From Planctomycetota bacterium (lineage in GTDB: Bacteria > Planctomycetota > Phycisphaerae > FEN-1346 > JAACEH01): a stretch of DNA of 25,769 bases. The stretch lies in contig JAFGPY010000066.1 of NCBI GenBank assembly GCA_016935955.1, forward strand, positions 1 to 25,769, given 5' to 3'. Position numbers and translations under genes: made by a program. This document shows, in pieces, positions 1-8,041 of the stretch (position 1 is its first letter; every line of letters starts with the position of its first letter). A model generated the notes under the pieces. That model was not told the origin of the DNA and searched no databases. It saw only the letters and a program-made list of their open reading frames with translations.

Positions 1-2
1 TC

Positions 3-719
3 CCGTGCCCGCACGAGTGGCTCTTCAACCTGACCATGGACCCGGCGGGCGAGAACCTGTACGCGATGACCTATCCGCTGAACCACGTGATCCGCATCGA
101 CCTGAAGCGCGGCACGATGCGCGTGGTCGGCCAGCCGCCGGCAAAGACCTACGGCGACAGCGGCCCATGCCACCAGTGCTGCACGGACGACGACGGTCGC
201 GTCTACGGCAGCGGGTTGCACCGGCACATCTGGCTATACGATCCGCGGCGCGACGTGCTGGAGGCGACGTCGATGCGGTTGCCTGAAGGCAACGAACGGA
301 TCGACTCGTTCGTTCGCGGCCCCGACCACAAGCTGTACGCCGGCACGTGGGAACAGGGCGACCTGGTGCGGATCGATCCGGCCACGCAGACGCTCGATAC
401 GCTGGGACGTCCGGGCGGCGGCCCGCGGCTGCCGGCGATGGTCTGGCGCGAGGACGGGTGCCTGTACGGAGCGGCCGGTGGCGGCCGGGCCTACCAGACG
501 CGTAGCGCGTTCATCTTCCGGTACGATCCGCGAAGCGAGGCGACCGACGAGATTGGTCCGATCGAGGCGCCCGAGCAGGGCGTCGTCGGCGAACGGATTC
601 ACACGATGGTCTGCGGGCCTGACGGCCGACTCTATTGCGGCGAGACCGGCGGCACGCGAGTCAAGGCCGGCGAAGTGGCCATGAACCCGAACCTCTACGT
701 CTGCACGATTCGCGATTGA
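3..719 (+). CDS. Beta-propeller (SMP-30/NHL-like) protein, 3' part
   Basis: The reading frame is open from the first complete codon of the window (position 3) and reads P-C-P-H-E-W-L-F-N-L before the first Met at 36. That Met has no ribosome binding site, so this is the 3' end of a longer gene. The 239 visible residues are successive blade-like units of about 45-50 residues with motifs such as GPDHKLYAGTW, VWREDGCLYGAA and CGPDGRLYCGETGG. Each is followed by a strand such as LVRIDPAT or IFRYDPRS. This is the pattern of SMP-30/gluconolactonase, NHL or streptogramin-lyase-like beta-propellers. No catalytic metal ligands can be assigned from the visible part, so the substrate is unknown. It converges with the next gene across a 61-nt gap. 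Confidence 0.8.
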   Translation, partial: PCPHEWLFNLTMDPAGENLYAMTYPLNHVIRIDLKRGTMRVVGQPPAKTYGDSGPCHQCCTDDDGRVYGSGLHRHIWLYDPRRDVLEATSMRLPEGNERIDSFVRGPDHKLYAGTWEQGDLVRIDPATQTLDTLGRPGGGPRLPAMVWREDGCLYGAAGGGRAYQTRSAFIFRYDPRSEATDEIGPIEAPEQGVVGERIHTMVCGPDGRLYCGETGGTRVKAGEVAMNPNLYVCTIRD

Positions 720-759
720 CCTTCCGCGCGGTTGTCACTCGGCGGGCTCGGGGGGCTGC

Positions 760-773
760 GGCGAACAATCGCC
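760..773 (+). terminator. Small hairpin between convergent genes
   Basis: A 5-bp stem GGCGA/TCGCC with loop ACAA lies between two convergent stop codons and is followed by TTAAGGTTTATT. The stem is short and there is no uninterrupted T-tract, so it is only a possible bidirectional terminator. Confidence 0.3.
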
Positions 774-780
774 TTAAGGT

Positions 781-2073
781 TTATTCGACCGTTACGGTCA
801 GCGTGTACTTGACGCCGTTGAGGACGTCGTGCTTGCCGTGGACACCGAGGAAGTAGTCGCCGACCTTGGTCCTGGCCACAGTGATCGTTTCGTCGGTCTT
901 CTTCGGCCGTGTACCCTTGGCATCGCTCTTCCTGAAACTCGGCGGCAGACCGAAACGTACGTAGAGGTCGCAGTTCTCGTCCATGCCGGTCAGCTTCGCG
1001 GTGAGCTTCTTGCCCTCGTCGACCTTGACGCAGTAGTACTGCATCTGATCGTCGCCGACGACGGCCTCCACGGTTTTGCCGGGCTCGACGTCCTTTCGCG
1101 GCACCACGTAGTCGTGGTACACGGCGTATTGGGCCATCGCCATGAGGAAGTCCGGGTGCGCCACCTCGGGATGGCCCGTGGCGATGACGCACCGTCCGCA
1201 CAGGCCGTCTGTGGCTGGGCGGTAGGCGACGCAGAACCAGTCACCGACGAGTTCCGTCATGGCGCCGCCAGCGTACTTGCCGAAGTACTCGGTGTCGGGA
1301 ACGTCGGGCTCCACGCCGATCGGGCCGCCGTTGTAGAACATCTCCTTGAGCGTGCCGTCCTTGGTGGCGCGGAACAGCGGGTGCTTCTTGTCGGCCGAGT
1401 CGAAGACGACGTCGGGGAACGGCCGCCGCCCGACGGGGCCGATGTTCTTGACCTTGCCGGGCCACAGGGCCCAGCCGGTGCTCAGGGCGTTGGGCACAAG
1501 ATAGCCCGAGGTGGCCGTGAAGAACCCGCCGCAACAACCGACGTAGTTCATCCCCGTCCTGAAGGCGGCCTGCGGCACTTTGCGGTACTCGTCGAACTTG
1601 GCCCGTTCGGCTTTCGGATCGGTTACGCCTGCGATGTCGGCCATGGTCTTGTAGGAGTTGCCGCCGGGCATGATGCACAACTGCACCCGCGTCGTGCCGT
1701 CCGGGTAGACCAGCACGCCGTTCGCGTCGTTGTCGCTGGGCAGCAGGTCTTCCTTGTGAATCTCTATGTAGGGTAGCCCCATCTTCTCGGCAATCGCCCG
1801 CCCAACCTCTTCATAGCCTTCATGTTTCTGGGCGTAGGGGCCTGTGAAATAGACCACACCCACGCCGCCTCCCTGCCACCAAGGTCCGTAGATTTGCCCA
1901 TCGCGCTGCTGAAAATCGGTCTCGGGCCCCCTCCACGGCTTTGGGGCTTGGCGTTTTGGTGCGGCCGCTGCCGCCTCCCCGGAAGACAGACACGAGACGA
2001 CAATCAGGGCCATCGCCACCAGAGCCGCACCCCGCGACGGGCATCCTGCCGTTCGGAACTGTTGCTGTTGCAT
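781..2073 (-). CDS. Secreted BPL_N (glutamine amidotransferase-like) protein with C-terminal PPC domain
   Basis: 430 aa from the ATG at 2073. This start is preferred to an in-frame TTG at 2088 because the SD-like AAGGGA sits 6 nt before the ATG. The N-terminus (MQQQQF, then a hydrophobic stretch) is an export signal. VVSC near residue 28 could be a lipobox, and an AAAAAP signal-peptidase I site follows. The middle resembles the BPL_N family, a class I amidotransferase-like fold: an MPGG motif, a nucleophile-elbow-like YVGCCGGF and an ATGHPE segment supply a possible Cys-His-Glu triad. The last ~85 residues (from about QYYCVKVDEGKK to YTLTVTVE) look like a bacterial pre-peptidase C-terminal beta-sandwich, which normally aids secretion or binding. 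The substrate is unknown. It stands alone, convergent with the beta-propeller gene and divergent from the GGDEF-EAL gene. Confidence 0.8.
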   Translation of the reverse strand: MQQQQFRTAGCPSRGAALVAMALIVVSCLSSGEAAAAAPKRQAPKPWRGPETDFQQRDGQIYGPWWQGGGVGVVYFTGPYAQKHEGYEEVGRAIAEKMGLPYIEIHKEDLLPSDNDANGVLVYPDGTTRVQLCIMPGGNSYKTMADIAGVTDPKAERAKFDEYRKVPQAAFRTGMNYVGCCGGFFTATSGYLVPNALSTGWALWPGKVKNIGPVGRRPFPDVVFDSADKKHPLFRATKDGTLKEMFYNGGPIGVEPDVPDTEYFGKYAGGAMTELVGDWFCVAYRPATDGLCGRCVIATGHPEVAHPDFLMAMAQYAVYHDYVVPRKDVEPGKTVEAVVGDDQMQYYCVKVDEGKKLTAKLTGMDENCDLYVRFGLPPSFRKSDAKGTRPKKTDETITVARTKVGDYFLGVHGKHDVLNGVKYTLTVTVE

Positions 2074-2431
2074 CTTGCGTCCCTTCAATATGTTATGGCG
2101 TGCCGAGCCGCCCGGACAGCCGCCACACTGTACACCGGCAGCGGCTGGCAGGTCAATCCCCTGGCTTGATCTTCCGGAAGTCGCCGCAAGGCGAATCGCT
2201 CAAGCCACGTCGGCCGGGAGGCCGATTTGTCATACGTATGGCGCAGGGATGGTCCTCGCATGCCCACACGGACGCTGTCTGCAGCGCGACGCGGTGCGGA
2301 TCGTCGCTTCCTGCCCAGAAAGCTCATTGCCGTACCAGGACCGGGCAGACTCCCCGTGAACGGGGGTATTCTGCCGCAGTCTCTGCCGAAGCACCGTGGG
2401 GGGAGCTGTCCAAGCCACGGGAGTCGTTTTG
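2074..2431. other. 358-nt divergent intergenic region
   Basis: No convincing gene is present here. It must hold the promoters of both flanking genes, but I see no well-matched -35/-10 pair. Visible structure is a perfect palindrome CATACGTATG at 2231-2240 and a small hairpin CCCCG-TGAA-CGGGG at 2352-2365. Either could be regulatory; neither is proven. Confidence 0.5.
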
Positions 2432-4816
2432 ATGCCCATCATCCGCCCGGAGCTGAAGTGGCCGGCGTACGCGCTCGGTTGGATTCTCATCTTTGTAGCC
2501 ATCGGCTTCTGCGTCGACGGTTGGCTTGTCGCTCACGGTCGCCGAACTGCCGAGAAGAATCTGTTGACGGTCGCGACGACGGCGGCCGCAGGCCTCAACC
2601 CGGACGACGTTGCCCAGTTGCATGGCGAGTTGCATGACGTGGACAGTGAACCGTACAAAGCCGTCCGTCGAGCGCTCGCCCAGTACTGCGAGAGCAATCC
2701 GCGGATACGCTTCGCTTACCTGATGCGGGAGAAGGACGGCGAGGTGGTTTTCCTGGCCGACGCCGAGCCTGCCGATTCCGAGGACTACTCCGCTCCGGGC
2801 GACGTCTACAGCGAGGCTTCGCCGCAACTGTCTGCCGCGCTCATGTCGGGCGAGGGATTCGTCGAGGGGCCGCTGGAGGACCAGTGGGGCACGTGGGTGT
2901 CGGGTCTGGCGCCGATTCACGATCCGCGGACGGGTGAGACGCTGGCCCTGCTGGGACTCGACATCGATGCCTCCCAGTGGCGGCAAACCATCGCCGTATA
3001 TCGCTGGTTGGGCACCAGCGTTATCATCTTCCTGACGCTGATGACCTCGACGTTGACAGTCGCCATGTGTCGCGTTCACCGCAACAATGCCGCGCTTCAT
3101 CGCGAGGTGGCCGACCGCAAGAGGGCCCAGGCCCAACTGTCGCTTTCGGCGAAGGTCTTCGAGACCAGCGGCGAGGCGATCATCATTGCCGATCCTGGTC
3201 GGAATATCTTGTCGGTCAACCACATGTTCGCGCAGCTGGCGGGCTACGAGGCCGAGGAAATCGTGGGTCAACCGCTGAGCTGCCTGCGCAGCGACCGGCA
3301 TGACGAGGCCTTCTACGAGAACCTCTGGCGCATGGCCTACAGCAAAGGCGTCTGGCAGGGCGAGGTGTGGACCCGTCGCAAGGGCGGGGAAGTCTTTCTG
3401 ATATGGATGACGGCCGGCGTGGTTCATGACACGGACGGCAACGTCACGCACCTGATCATCACGGCCTCCGACATGACCGAGCAGAAGGCAGTGGCCGAGC
3501 GCATCCGGCTGCTGGCCTACTACGACAGCCTGACGAACCTGCCGAACCGCACGCTGCTGGTCGATCGGCTGAAGACCTGCCTGGCCCGCGCGCGGCGGAC
3601 CGGCAACCAGGTTGGCGTGCTGTTCCTGGACCTGGACCGCTTCAAGAACATCAACGACTCGCTGGGCCATCGTGCGGGTGACCTGCTGCTTCAGGGCGTG
3701 GCCGAACGCATCAGGAAAGTCATACGCGATAGCGACACCGTGGCGCGCATGGGCGGCGACGAGTTCGTCGTCATCGTGCCCGACGCCGCACAGTCGGTGG
3801 ACATCGCCTCGGCGGCCCAACGCATCGCCGAATCGATGACGCGGCCGATTCTCGTCGACGGTCGCGAACTGACCATCAGGGCCAGTATCGGCATCAGCGT
3901 CTTTCCGGGCGACGGACAGGACGCCGACGCCCTCATGAAGCACGCCGATGTGGCCATGTACCGCTGCAAGGCGAATGGGCAGGCCGCCTACCGATTCTTC
4001 ACCCCGGACATGAACGCCAATGTCCTGGAGAAGCTGACCATCGAGAACGAACTGCGGAAGGCTCTCCGGGAGAATCGTCTATGTCTGTACTTCCAGCCAC
4101 AGATTGACGCTCGCACGGGGCAATTGGTCGGGGCCGAAGCCCTGGTTCGCTGGCAACACCCGCAGCGCGGGCTGCTCATGCCGGGCCACTTCATCTCCGT
4201 GGCCGAGGAGACCGGGCTTATCGTGCAACTCGGCGAGTGGATTCTGCACGAGGCCTGCCGCCACTGCGCCACGTGGGAGCCGCCGGAAGGCTGCGAACCT
4301 CTGTCGGTGGCCGTCAACATCTCGGCGGCGCAGTTCCAGCACCAGGGCTTCCGTCAGACCATCGTCCAGGCCCTGGCGGACAACAATCTTAACGCCAGGC
4401 GTCTCGAACTGGAACTGACCGAGAGCGCCATCGTCGAGGACGTGGCCATGGCTGCGGCCTGCCTGGCCGACATGAAGGCCATGGGCGTGCAGGTGGCTAT
4501 CGACGACTTCGGAACCGGATACTCCAGCCTCAGCGCGCTGAAACGCTTCCCCATCGACCGGCTCAAGATCGACAGGTCGTTCGTCAGCGATCTTGCCAGC
4601 AACGAGGACGATGCGGCCATCACCATGGCCATCATCGCGTTGGCCCGCAGTCTTCAGCTCAAGGTGCTCGCCGAGGGTGTGGAGACGCAACAACAACTCG
4701 ATTTCCTTTGGCAGCATGAGTGCTACGAGATGCAGGGCTACTTCTTCGCCCGTCCCATGCCGGCCGAGCAGTTCGCCGCGTGGCTGCAGTCGCGACAGGC
4801 GGCCGGGGTCTGTTGA
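2432..4816 (+). CDS. Membrane PAS-GGDEF-EAL c-di-GMP turnover protein
   Basis: 794 aa from the ATG at 2432. This start has GGGAG upstream and begins just before TM1; a GTG at 2396 would add 12 unlikely residues. Order: TM1 (~12-28), an extracytoplasmic sensor (~36-185), TM2 (~193-212), a PAS domain (~233-350), GGDEF (~358-530) and EAL (~535-785). The diguanylate cyclase signature GGDEF is intact at ~441-445, and an RxxD product-inhibition site (RDSD) lies exactly five residues before it. The phosphodiesterase domain keeps EALVRW, the Asn of NIS, ELTES, DDFGTGYSSL, LKID and EGVET, so both halves look catalytically competent. The protein should make and/or degrade c-di-GMP at the inner membrane in response to an external and a PAS-sensed signal. 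Which activity dominates cannot be read from sequence. It converges with the next gene across 25 nt. Confidence 0.95.
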   Translation: MPIIRPELKWPAYALGWILIFVAIGFCVDGWLVAHGRRTAEKNLLTVATTAAAGLNPDDVAQLHGELHDVDSEPYKAVRRALAQYCESNPRIRFAYLMREKDGEVVFLADAEPADSEDYSAPGDVYSEASPQLSAALMSGEGFVEGPLEDQWGTWVSGLAPIHDPRTGETLALLGLDIDASQWRQTIAVYRWLGTSVIIFLTLMTSTLTVAMCRVHRNNAALHREVADRKRAQAQLSLSAKVFETSGEAIIIADPGRNILSVNHMFAQLAGYEAEEIVGQPLSCLRSDRHDEAFYENLWRMAYSKGVWQGEVWTRRKGGEVFLIWMTAGVVHDTDGNVTHLIITASDMTEQKAVAERIRLLAYYDSLTNLPNRTLLVDRLKTCLARARRTGNQVGVLFLDLDRFKNINDSLGHRAGDLLLQGVAERIRKVIRDSDTVARMGGDEFVVIVPDAAQSVDIASAAQRIAESMTRPILVDGRELTIRASIGISVFPGDGQDADALMKHADVAMYRCKANGQAAYRFFTPDMNANVLEKLTIENELRKALRENRLCLYFQPQIDARTGQLVGAEALVRWQHPQRGLLMPGHFISVAEETGLIVQLGEWILHEACRHCATWEPPEGCEPLSVAVNISAAQFQHQGFRQTIVQALADNNLNARRLELELTESAIVEDVAMAAACLADMKAMGVQVAIDDFGTGYSSLSALKRFPIDRLKIDRSFVSDLASNEDDAAITMAIIALARSLQLKVLAEGVETQQQLDFLWQHECYEMQGYFFARPMPAEQFAAWLQSRQAAGVC

Positions 4817-4841
4817 TGGCGGATTTGCAGGGAATGTCCGG

Positions 4842-6095
4842 TCAGCCGCTGTCGGTTGCAGAATCCGCGGGCAGGGCGTACTTCGGATCGGCCAGCGCCT
4901 TGGCCAGCGCTCCGCGGTAGACCCGGTTGCTCGTCAGGGCCATCAGCGGCACCATGAACCCGCCCACGAGCGGCACCAACTGGAATACCAGCAGCAGAAG
5001 ATAGAAGAGCTTGAGCAGCCAGCGGGCCAGGATGCTACGCCATCGCGGCAGGTAGTGCAGGTAGGGCATCACCAACTGGAAACGGTAGTAGATGATGCCG
5101 ATCAATGCCCCGAGCATCGGCACCAGGCTCATCCCGAAACAGATCGGCAGCACGCGCACCAACCGTCCCTGAACGTAGTCGATATAGCCGGCCTCGAAGG
5201 CGGGGTCTTCCATCACCCGGTGGCCGCAGGCCTCGCAGGCCTGCCGTGGCAGCCGCGGCTTGAGCCGCGAAGCGCACACCGGACAGCGCAACCATTCCAC
5301 GAGGCGAAAGCTGTGCGTCTTCATGTTGGCCGCGCGGCCGAGTTTGACGCTGCCCAGGAAGCCGACCGCCTCGACGTGGTCGTTCTCGGTGCGGCACTTC
5401 GGACAGGCCACGGCCGTACGATAGATCATCTCGCCGCAGTGGGTGCAGGCGATCTTGCGTTTCTCCTCGCGCCGCTGGAGAATCTTCCGCAGCAGGAAGA
5501 TGAGCAGTGTCAGCAACGCGCTGACGACCAGGATGAACACCGGGTAGGCGAACAGGATCAGCAGGGCCACGATGACCCACGAGTCCTCGGCCCAGCTGAG
5601 CACTTTCATCAGTCCGGTGCTGTCGTCGGGATCGGCGTCGTCGAGGAACTCCAGCAGGGCGTTTCGCAGTCCGGCCAGAGCGAAGACGCCTGCCCCAATG
5701 GCCAGCGCGAGCACGGCTGCGCCGAATCCCGCCTGCTGAATGGCCTGAACCGCCTCCACGTCAACCATGCTCTGAAGCCCCAGCAGCGTGACAATGGCCA
5801 TGGCGGTTTTCAGGTAACGATCGATGCCCTGCATCATCTGGCGGACGTCGGCATCCTTGGTGGCCCAGATCTCGGCCAGGGTCAGCAGGCCCAGGACGAC
5901 TATCGTGATGTCGTGGGTGAACCACGTCGGGGCCTTGTCGGCCAGGTTCAGGCTCTGCACGAAATCGCTCTGCGACAGGATCGGGATCTTGTGTCCCCAG
6001 CGCAGCAGCACCGACGTGAAGAACGCCGGCACAAAAGCCCGCGACGGAAAGATGCCGACCGATGCCACGCTGTGAATGGCCGTAGAAATACCCAT
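4842..6095 (-). CDS. Polytopic membrane protein, DUF4126-like N-terminus with zinc ribbons
   Basis: 417 aa from the ATG at 6095, which has GAGGAG 7-8 nt upstream. The frame is open further upstream, but those codons lie across the promoter and are not protein-like. The N-terminal ~160 residues (GISTAIHSVASVGIFPSRAF onward, several hydrophobic helices) resemble DUF4126 membrane proteins. A TM pair is followed by a cytoplasmic segment with two CxxC zinc-ribbon pairs (ACTHCGEMIYRTAVACPKC, then CPVCASRLK with CEACGHRV). At least two more TM helices lie near the C-terminus (LFYLLLLVFQLVPLVGGFM). The function is unknown. The zinc ribbons suggest a structural or nucleic-acid/protein-binding module on the inner face of the membrane. 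The DUF4126 assignment is from memory of the family and is moderately secure; the topology and ribbons are directly visible. Confidence 0.75.
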   Translation of the reverse strand: MGISTAIHSVASVGIFPSRAFVPAFFTSVLLRWGHKIPILSQSDFVQSLNLADKAPTWFTHDITIVVLGLLTLAEIWATKDADVRQMMQGIDRYLKTAMAIVTLLGLQSMVDVEAVQAIQQAGFGAAVLALAIGAGVFALAGLRNALLEFLDDADPDDSTGLMKVLSWAEDSWVIVALLILFAYPVFILVVSALLTLLIFLLRKILQRREEKRKIACTHCGEMIYRTAVACPKCRTENDHVEAVGFLGSVKLGRAANMKTHSFRLVEWLRCPVCASRLKPRLPRQACEACGHRVMEDPAFEAGYIDYVQGRLVRVLPICFGMSLVPMLGALIGIIYYRFQLVMPYLHYLPRWRSILARWLLKLFYLLLLVFQLVPLVGGFMVPLMALTSNRVYRGALAKALADPKYALPADSATDSG

Positions 6096-6119
6096 GCCGG
6101 AAGCTCCTCGTACGCCGCC

Positions 6120-6149
6120 ACGATATCCGCCGGCGGTGTGTCCTGTCAA
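6120..6149 (-). promoter_or_regulatory. Sigma70-type promoter of the DUF4126-like gene
   Basis: On the minus strand TTGACA (6144-6149) is separated by 18 nt from TATCGT (6120-6125). Transcription would start near 6113, just upstream of the GAGGAG ribosome binding site of the gene starting at 6095. The -35 is a perfect consensus. Confidence 0.6.
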
Positions 6150-6233
6150 GGTGGAGACCGCAAGACCGACGTTCCCATCCTGGCAACGCGACGGACAACG
6201 GGCGGCCATGTCAGACGGTTCGGCCAACTCGAC

Positions 6234-6249
6234 ACCCGCGGTTGCGGGT
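6234..6249. repeat. 16-nt dyad ACCCGC-N4-GCGGGT beside a promoter
   Basis: A perfect 6+4+6 inverted repeat ends 6 nt before the proposed -35 of the beta-helix gene. This is a plausible operator or activator site; the binding protein is unknown. Confidence 0.45.
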
Positions 6250-6255
6250 TTCACC

Positions 6256-6284
6256 TTACGACCATGCGTGACTCTCTGTATCAT
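6256..6284 (+). promoter_or_regulatory. Candidate promoter of the beta-helix/deacetylase operon
   Basis: TTACGA (6256-6261), a 17-nt spacer and TATCAT (6279-6284). The -10 is good and the -35 weak. The start site would fall near 6291, giving a ~20-nt leader that contains the GGAGG used by the ATG at 6311. Confidence 0.45.
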
Positions 6285-6310
6285 AAAAAGGCCTTATGGA
6301 GGATTCTGGG

Positions 6311-8005
6311 ATGAGAGGCATGTCTGCCGTTTGCCCGTTGGTCGTTATGCTGACGTTGTGTCTGGCAGCAGTCGCGGCCGATGCAGCTGTGTACGTCGTC
6401 GACAACGGGCACCCGAAGGCCAGCGATGAGAATCGCGGCACCGAGGCGGCGCCGTGGAAGACCATCGCCCATGCCGCCGCCGAAGCCAAACCTGGCGACA
6501 CCGTCTGCGTGATGGAAGGCAACTACGACGAGCGGGTGACCCTGACAGCCTCGGGCGAGCGCGGCAAGCTGATTACGCTGAAGGCTCTGCCGCCGCACAC
6601 CGTTCACATGAAGGGCTTCGATGCCCGCAAGGTCTCTTACGTGCGGATCGAGGGCTTCGCCATCGCCGATGTCGAGAAGGGCATCGAGATGGGCGGCGAC
6701 GGCATCGAGATCGTCGGCAACCAGTTTCTGCGAATGACCGGCGCCGCCGTCTACACGCGCAATCCCAACGTCAAGCCGCAGGGCGTCCGCGTGGCCTACA
6801 ACAACGTCTATCATTCTCAGAAGGGGTTCATTATCAACGGCAGCCGCTGGATCGTCGAGAACAACCACGTTGAGCGGCTCTTCCGGCACAGCGAGACTGA
6901 CTGCGACTATTCGCGTGTCTTTGGCGACGATCACGTGGTTCGCTGCAACTACTACCACGGCACGAGCAAGGACGAGATCGGCAAGTCGCACGTCGACGCC
7001 ATCCAGTTTTTCGATTCCAACGGCGAGACGTCGCATCGCGTGCTCGTCTGCGACAATGTGTTCATGGACTTCCACCAGGCGTTCATGTGCGGGTCGGGCA
7101 GTTCCGAAAGCGTCTCGGCCTGGGTCTTCGAACGGAACCTGATGATCGGCAACTGGGCCTCCTGGGGCCTGTGCCTGAGTGGCGGCAACGGCAAGCTGAA
7201 GGCAATCAACAACACCTTCGCCCGCATCGCCAGCCACGGCATTGGAGCCCGCCAAGGCGCCGACAACGTGCTGGTTCGCAACAACATCTTCCTGGACATC
7301 GGCGCCAACTACTGGTTCGAGGGCAACCAGGGCGGCGTGGGCGATCATAACATCCTGAGCAACGGACGTCCCAGGTACCGCAGCCCCGAGGATCTGGTGG
7401 GCGTTGATCCGAAGGTGGTCGATGCGGCCAAGGGCAACTTTCGCCTGACGGCCGGCAGCCCGGCTATTGATGCCGGGACCGACGGCGCGGACATCGGGGC
7501 CCTGGAGTACCCGAACGTTTACTACGTCGACCCGCGGCACCCCGGCGCATCGGATGAGGGCTTCGGCTATGCCGGCGCGCCGTTCGCAACTGTAGCCCAG
7601 GCCTGCGCCATGGCCGCGGGCGGCGAAACGATCGTCCTGCGCGGTGGGGTTTACCGTGAGACCATTCGGCCGCAGGCCGACGGCGTGACGATCCGCGCCG
7701 CCGAGAACGAGCCGGTGACTATCAGCGGCGCGGACCTGGTAACCGGTTGGAAACGGGACGGTGACGGCTGGGCGGCACCGATGGCCGAATGCCCCGGCAC
7801 TCCGTTGCTGATGGACGGCAAGGCCGAGAACAAGTTCGCATGGGACGAAGCGACGAAAACGATCCGGATCAAAGGCCTCGATCCACGGCTGCACGTTATA
7901 GAGTGTGTCTCGCGTGAGCACGGTGTTGACCTCCGCGACCGCAAGGACGTAAAGGTTGTCGGCATCGACGTTGTCCGGACCTCCGGCGAGGGTATTGTGA
8001 AGTGA
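6311..8005 (+). CDS. Secreted right-handed beta-helix protein with a truncated second module
   Basis: 564 aa from the ATG at 6311, which has GGAGG 8 nt upstream; an ATG at 6296 would overlap that site. The signal peptide is MRGMSAVCPLVVMLTLCLAA..ADA. The mature protein opens with VYVVDNGHPKASDENRGTEA, the usual start of DUF1565/pectate-lyase-like beta-helices. Repeated coils with Asn-rich turns follow (VRVAYNNVYHS, WIVENNHVERL, VFERNLMIGNWA, LVRNNIFLDIG). At about residue 402 the opening module recurs (VYYVDPRHPGASDEGFGYAG) and runs ~160 residues, but the protein ends after its first coil, EGIVK. Homologues bind or cleave polysaccharides; no catalytic site can be named here. Only 36 nt separate it from the deacetylase gene, so the two are probably co-transcribed and act on the same extracellular carbohydrate. 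Confidence 0.85.
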   Translation: MRGMSAVCPLVVMLTLCLAAVAADAAVYVVDNGHPKASDENRGTEAAPWKTIAHAAAEAKPGDTVCVMEGNYDERVTLTASGERGKLITLKALPPHTVHMKGFDARKVSYVRIEGFAIADVEKGIEMGGDGIEIVGNQFLRMTGAAVYTRNPNVKPQGVRVAYNNVYHSQKGFIINGSRWIVENNHVERLFRHSETDCDYSRVFGDDHVVRCNYYHGTSKDEIGKSHVDAIQFFDSNGETSHRVLVCDNVFMDFHQAFMCGSGSSESVSAWVFERNLMIGNWASWGLCLSGGNGKLKAINNTFARIASHGIGARQGADNVLVRNNIFLDIGANYWFEGNQGGVGDHNILSNGRPRYRSPEDLVGVDPKVVDAAKGNFRLTAGSPAIDAGTDGADIGALEYPNVYYVDPRHPGASDEGFGYAGAPFATVAQACAMAAGGETIVLRGGVYRETIRPQADGVTIRAAENEPVTISGADLVTGWKRDGDGWAAPMAECPGTPLLMDGKAENKFAWDEATKTIRIKGLDPRLHVIECVSREHGVDLRDRKDVKVVGIDVVRTSGEGIVK

Positions 8006-8041
8006 GATGAAGAGTCTGCGCAGGCTGATGGGAGACGCGTC

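Noticed and set aside
829..1776. Long plus-strand open frame (315 codons) opposite the BPL_N/PPC gene
   Set aside because: It is a GC-rich shadow frame: His/Val/Arg/Gly-heavy, with no domain pattern, and fully antisense to a gene with clear motifs.
2324..3943. Long minus-strand open frame opposite the GGDEF-EAL gene
   Set aside because: Its composition (Arg, His, Gln, Val) is that of an antisense shadow, and the opposite strand has unmistakable PAS/GGDEF motifs.
4593..6314. 573-codon plus-strand open frame opposite the DUF4126-like gene
   Set aside because: It spans the end of one real gene, a whole second gene and a promoter region. The protein is His/Gln/Arg-rich without motifs.
6281..7921. 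546-codon minus-strand open frame opposite the beta-helix gene
   Set aside because: It is the mirror image of the repeated beta-helix coils and lacks a plausible start site or domain.
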